Assembly (NCBI GenBank): GCA_015067175.1
Contig: SVMX01000002.1
Span: 62,001-126,000, forward strand
Length of the DNA stretch: 64,000 bases
DNA from: Oscillospiraceae bacterium
GTDB taxonomy: Bacteria > Bacillota > Clostridia > Oscillospirales > Ruminococcaceae
Direction: 5' to 3'
Below are positions 63,970 to 64,000 of this stretch, piece after piece. The position numbers and the translations under genes are program-made. The stretch's first letter is position 1, and the number at the start of each line of letters is the position of its first letter. The notes under the pieces are model-generated. The model did no database searches, had not been told where the DNA came from, and was given only the letters and a program-made list of their open reading frames with translations.

Positions 63970-64000
63970 TGGTAATCACAAACGTAAAAATTATTACTAT
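63969..64000 (+). CDS. Start of a further gene, cut by the right edge
   Basis: ATG at 63969 overlaps the aroK stop, and ten codons (MVITNVKIIT) follow. The coupling suggests a real gene. The N-terminus resembles metal-dependent amidohydrolases or dihydroorotase, but ten residues are too few to name it. Confidence 0.4.
   Translation, partial: MVITNVKIIT

Overview
The window looks like a chromosomal segment of a strictly anaerobic, spore-forming Clostridia bacterium, most likely from the Ruminococcaceae/Oscillospiraceae. The reasons are the Rnf ferredoxin:NAD+ complex, a ferredoxin-linked 2-oxoacid oxidoreductase, sporulation genes (spoIID, spmA, spmB, ylmC), strong AGGAGG-type ribosome sites, and many near-consensus sigma-A promoters with a 17-bp spacer. 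I see no rRNA, tRNA, CRISPR array, prophage or intact insertion sequence. It is mostly core chromosome, with small accessory modules between the operons. No database could be searched; family assignments rest on motifs and memory.

Layout. 1-6.3 kb (minus): the start of gdhA, an amidohydrolase, a vorDBAC-type 2-oxoacid:ferredoxin oxidoreductase operon headed by a zinc-ribbon membrane protein and a ParA-like ATPase, and a GNAT acetyltransferase. 6.3-16.2 kb: hpt-ftsH, a Ser/Thr-rich leucine-rich-repeat lipoprotein, a frameshifted aquaporin, citrate synthase with an unknown membrane protein, spoIID, and spmA-spmB. 16.4-19.1 kb: an AbrB-like regulator, rpsB-tsf and ylmC. 19.2-20.0 kb: a divergent SLOG-fold protein/XRE regulator pair sharing three TGTAG operators. 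20.1-23.5 kb: a zinc uptake operon (zur-znuA-znuC-znuB plus an unknown membrane protein). 23.7-32.9 kb (plus): phosphohexomutase, rpmE, housekeeping enzymes, dgt-dnaG-rpoD and a second tandem rpoD. 33-39.2 kb (minus): galM and rnfCDGEAB. 39.4-40.6 kb (plus): a DUF368 transporter and a stand-alone glycyl-radical-like mini protein with an NrdR-like box. 40.6-49 kb (minus): a polar amino acid ABC transporter, a chemotaxis receptor, an FMN-riboswitch-controlled ribU operon, yicC and a methionine gamma-lyase-family gene. 49-53.5 kb: a Cys-rich micropeptide, mntP under a manganese riboswitch, recQ and an EAL-domain protein. 53.8-62.5 kb: fatty acid synthesis (fabH-G-F-accB-fabZ-accC-D-A-acpP, with divergent fabD). 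62.6-64 kb: aroE-aroK and the start of another gene.

How it works together. The Vor and Gdh enzymes point to amino acid and 2-oxoacid metabolism producing reduced ferredoxin; Rnf would convert that ferredoxin into an ion gradient and NADH. Zinc, manganese and flavin levels are read by a Zur-type repressor, a yybP-ykoY riboswitch and an FMN riboswitch. The observations I rate highest are the radical-loop mini protein with its NrdR-like box, the SLOG/XRE module, and an FMN riboswitch carrying a 12-bp segment complementary to its own downstream linker.
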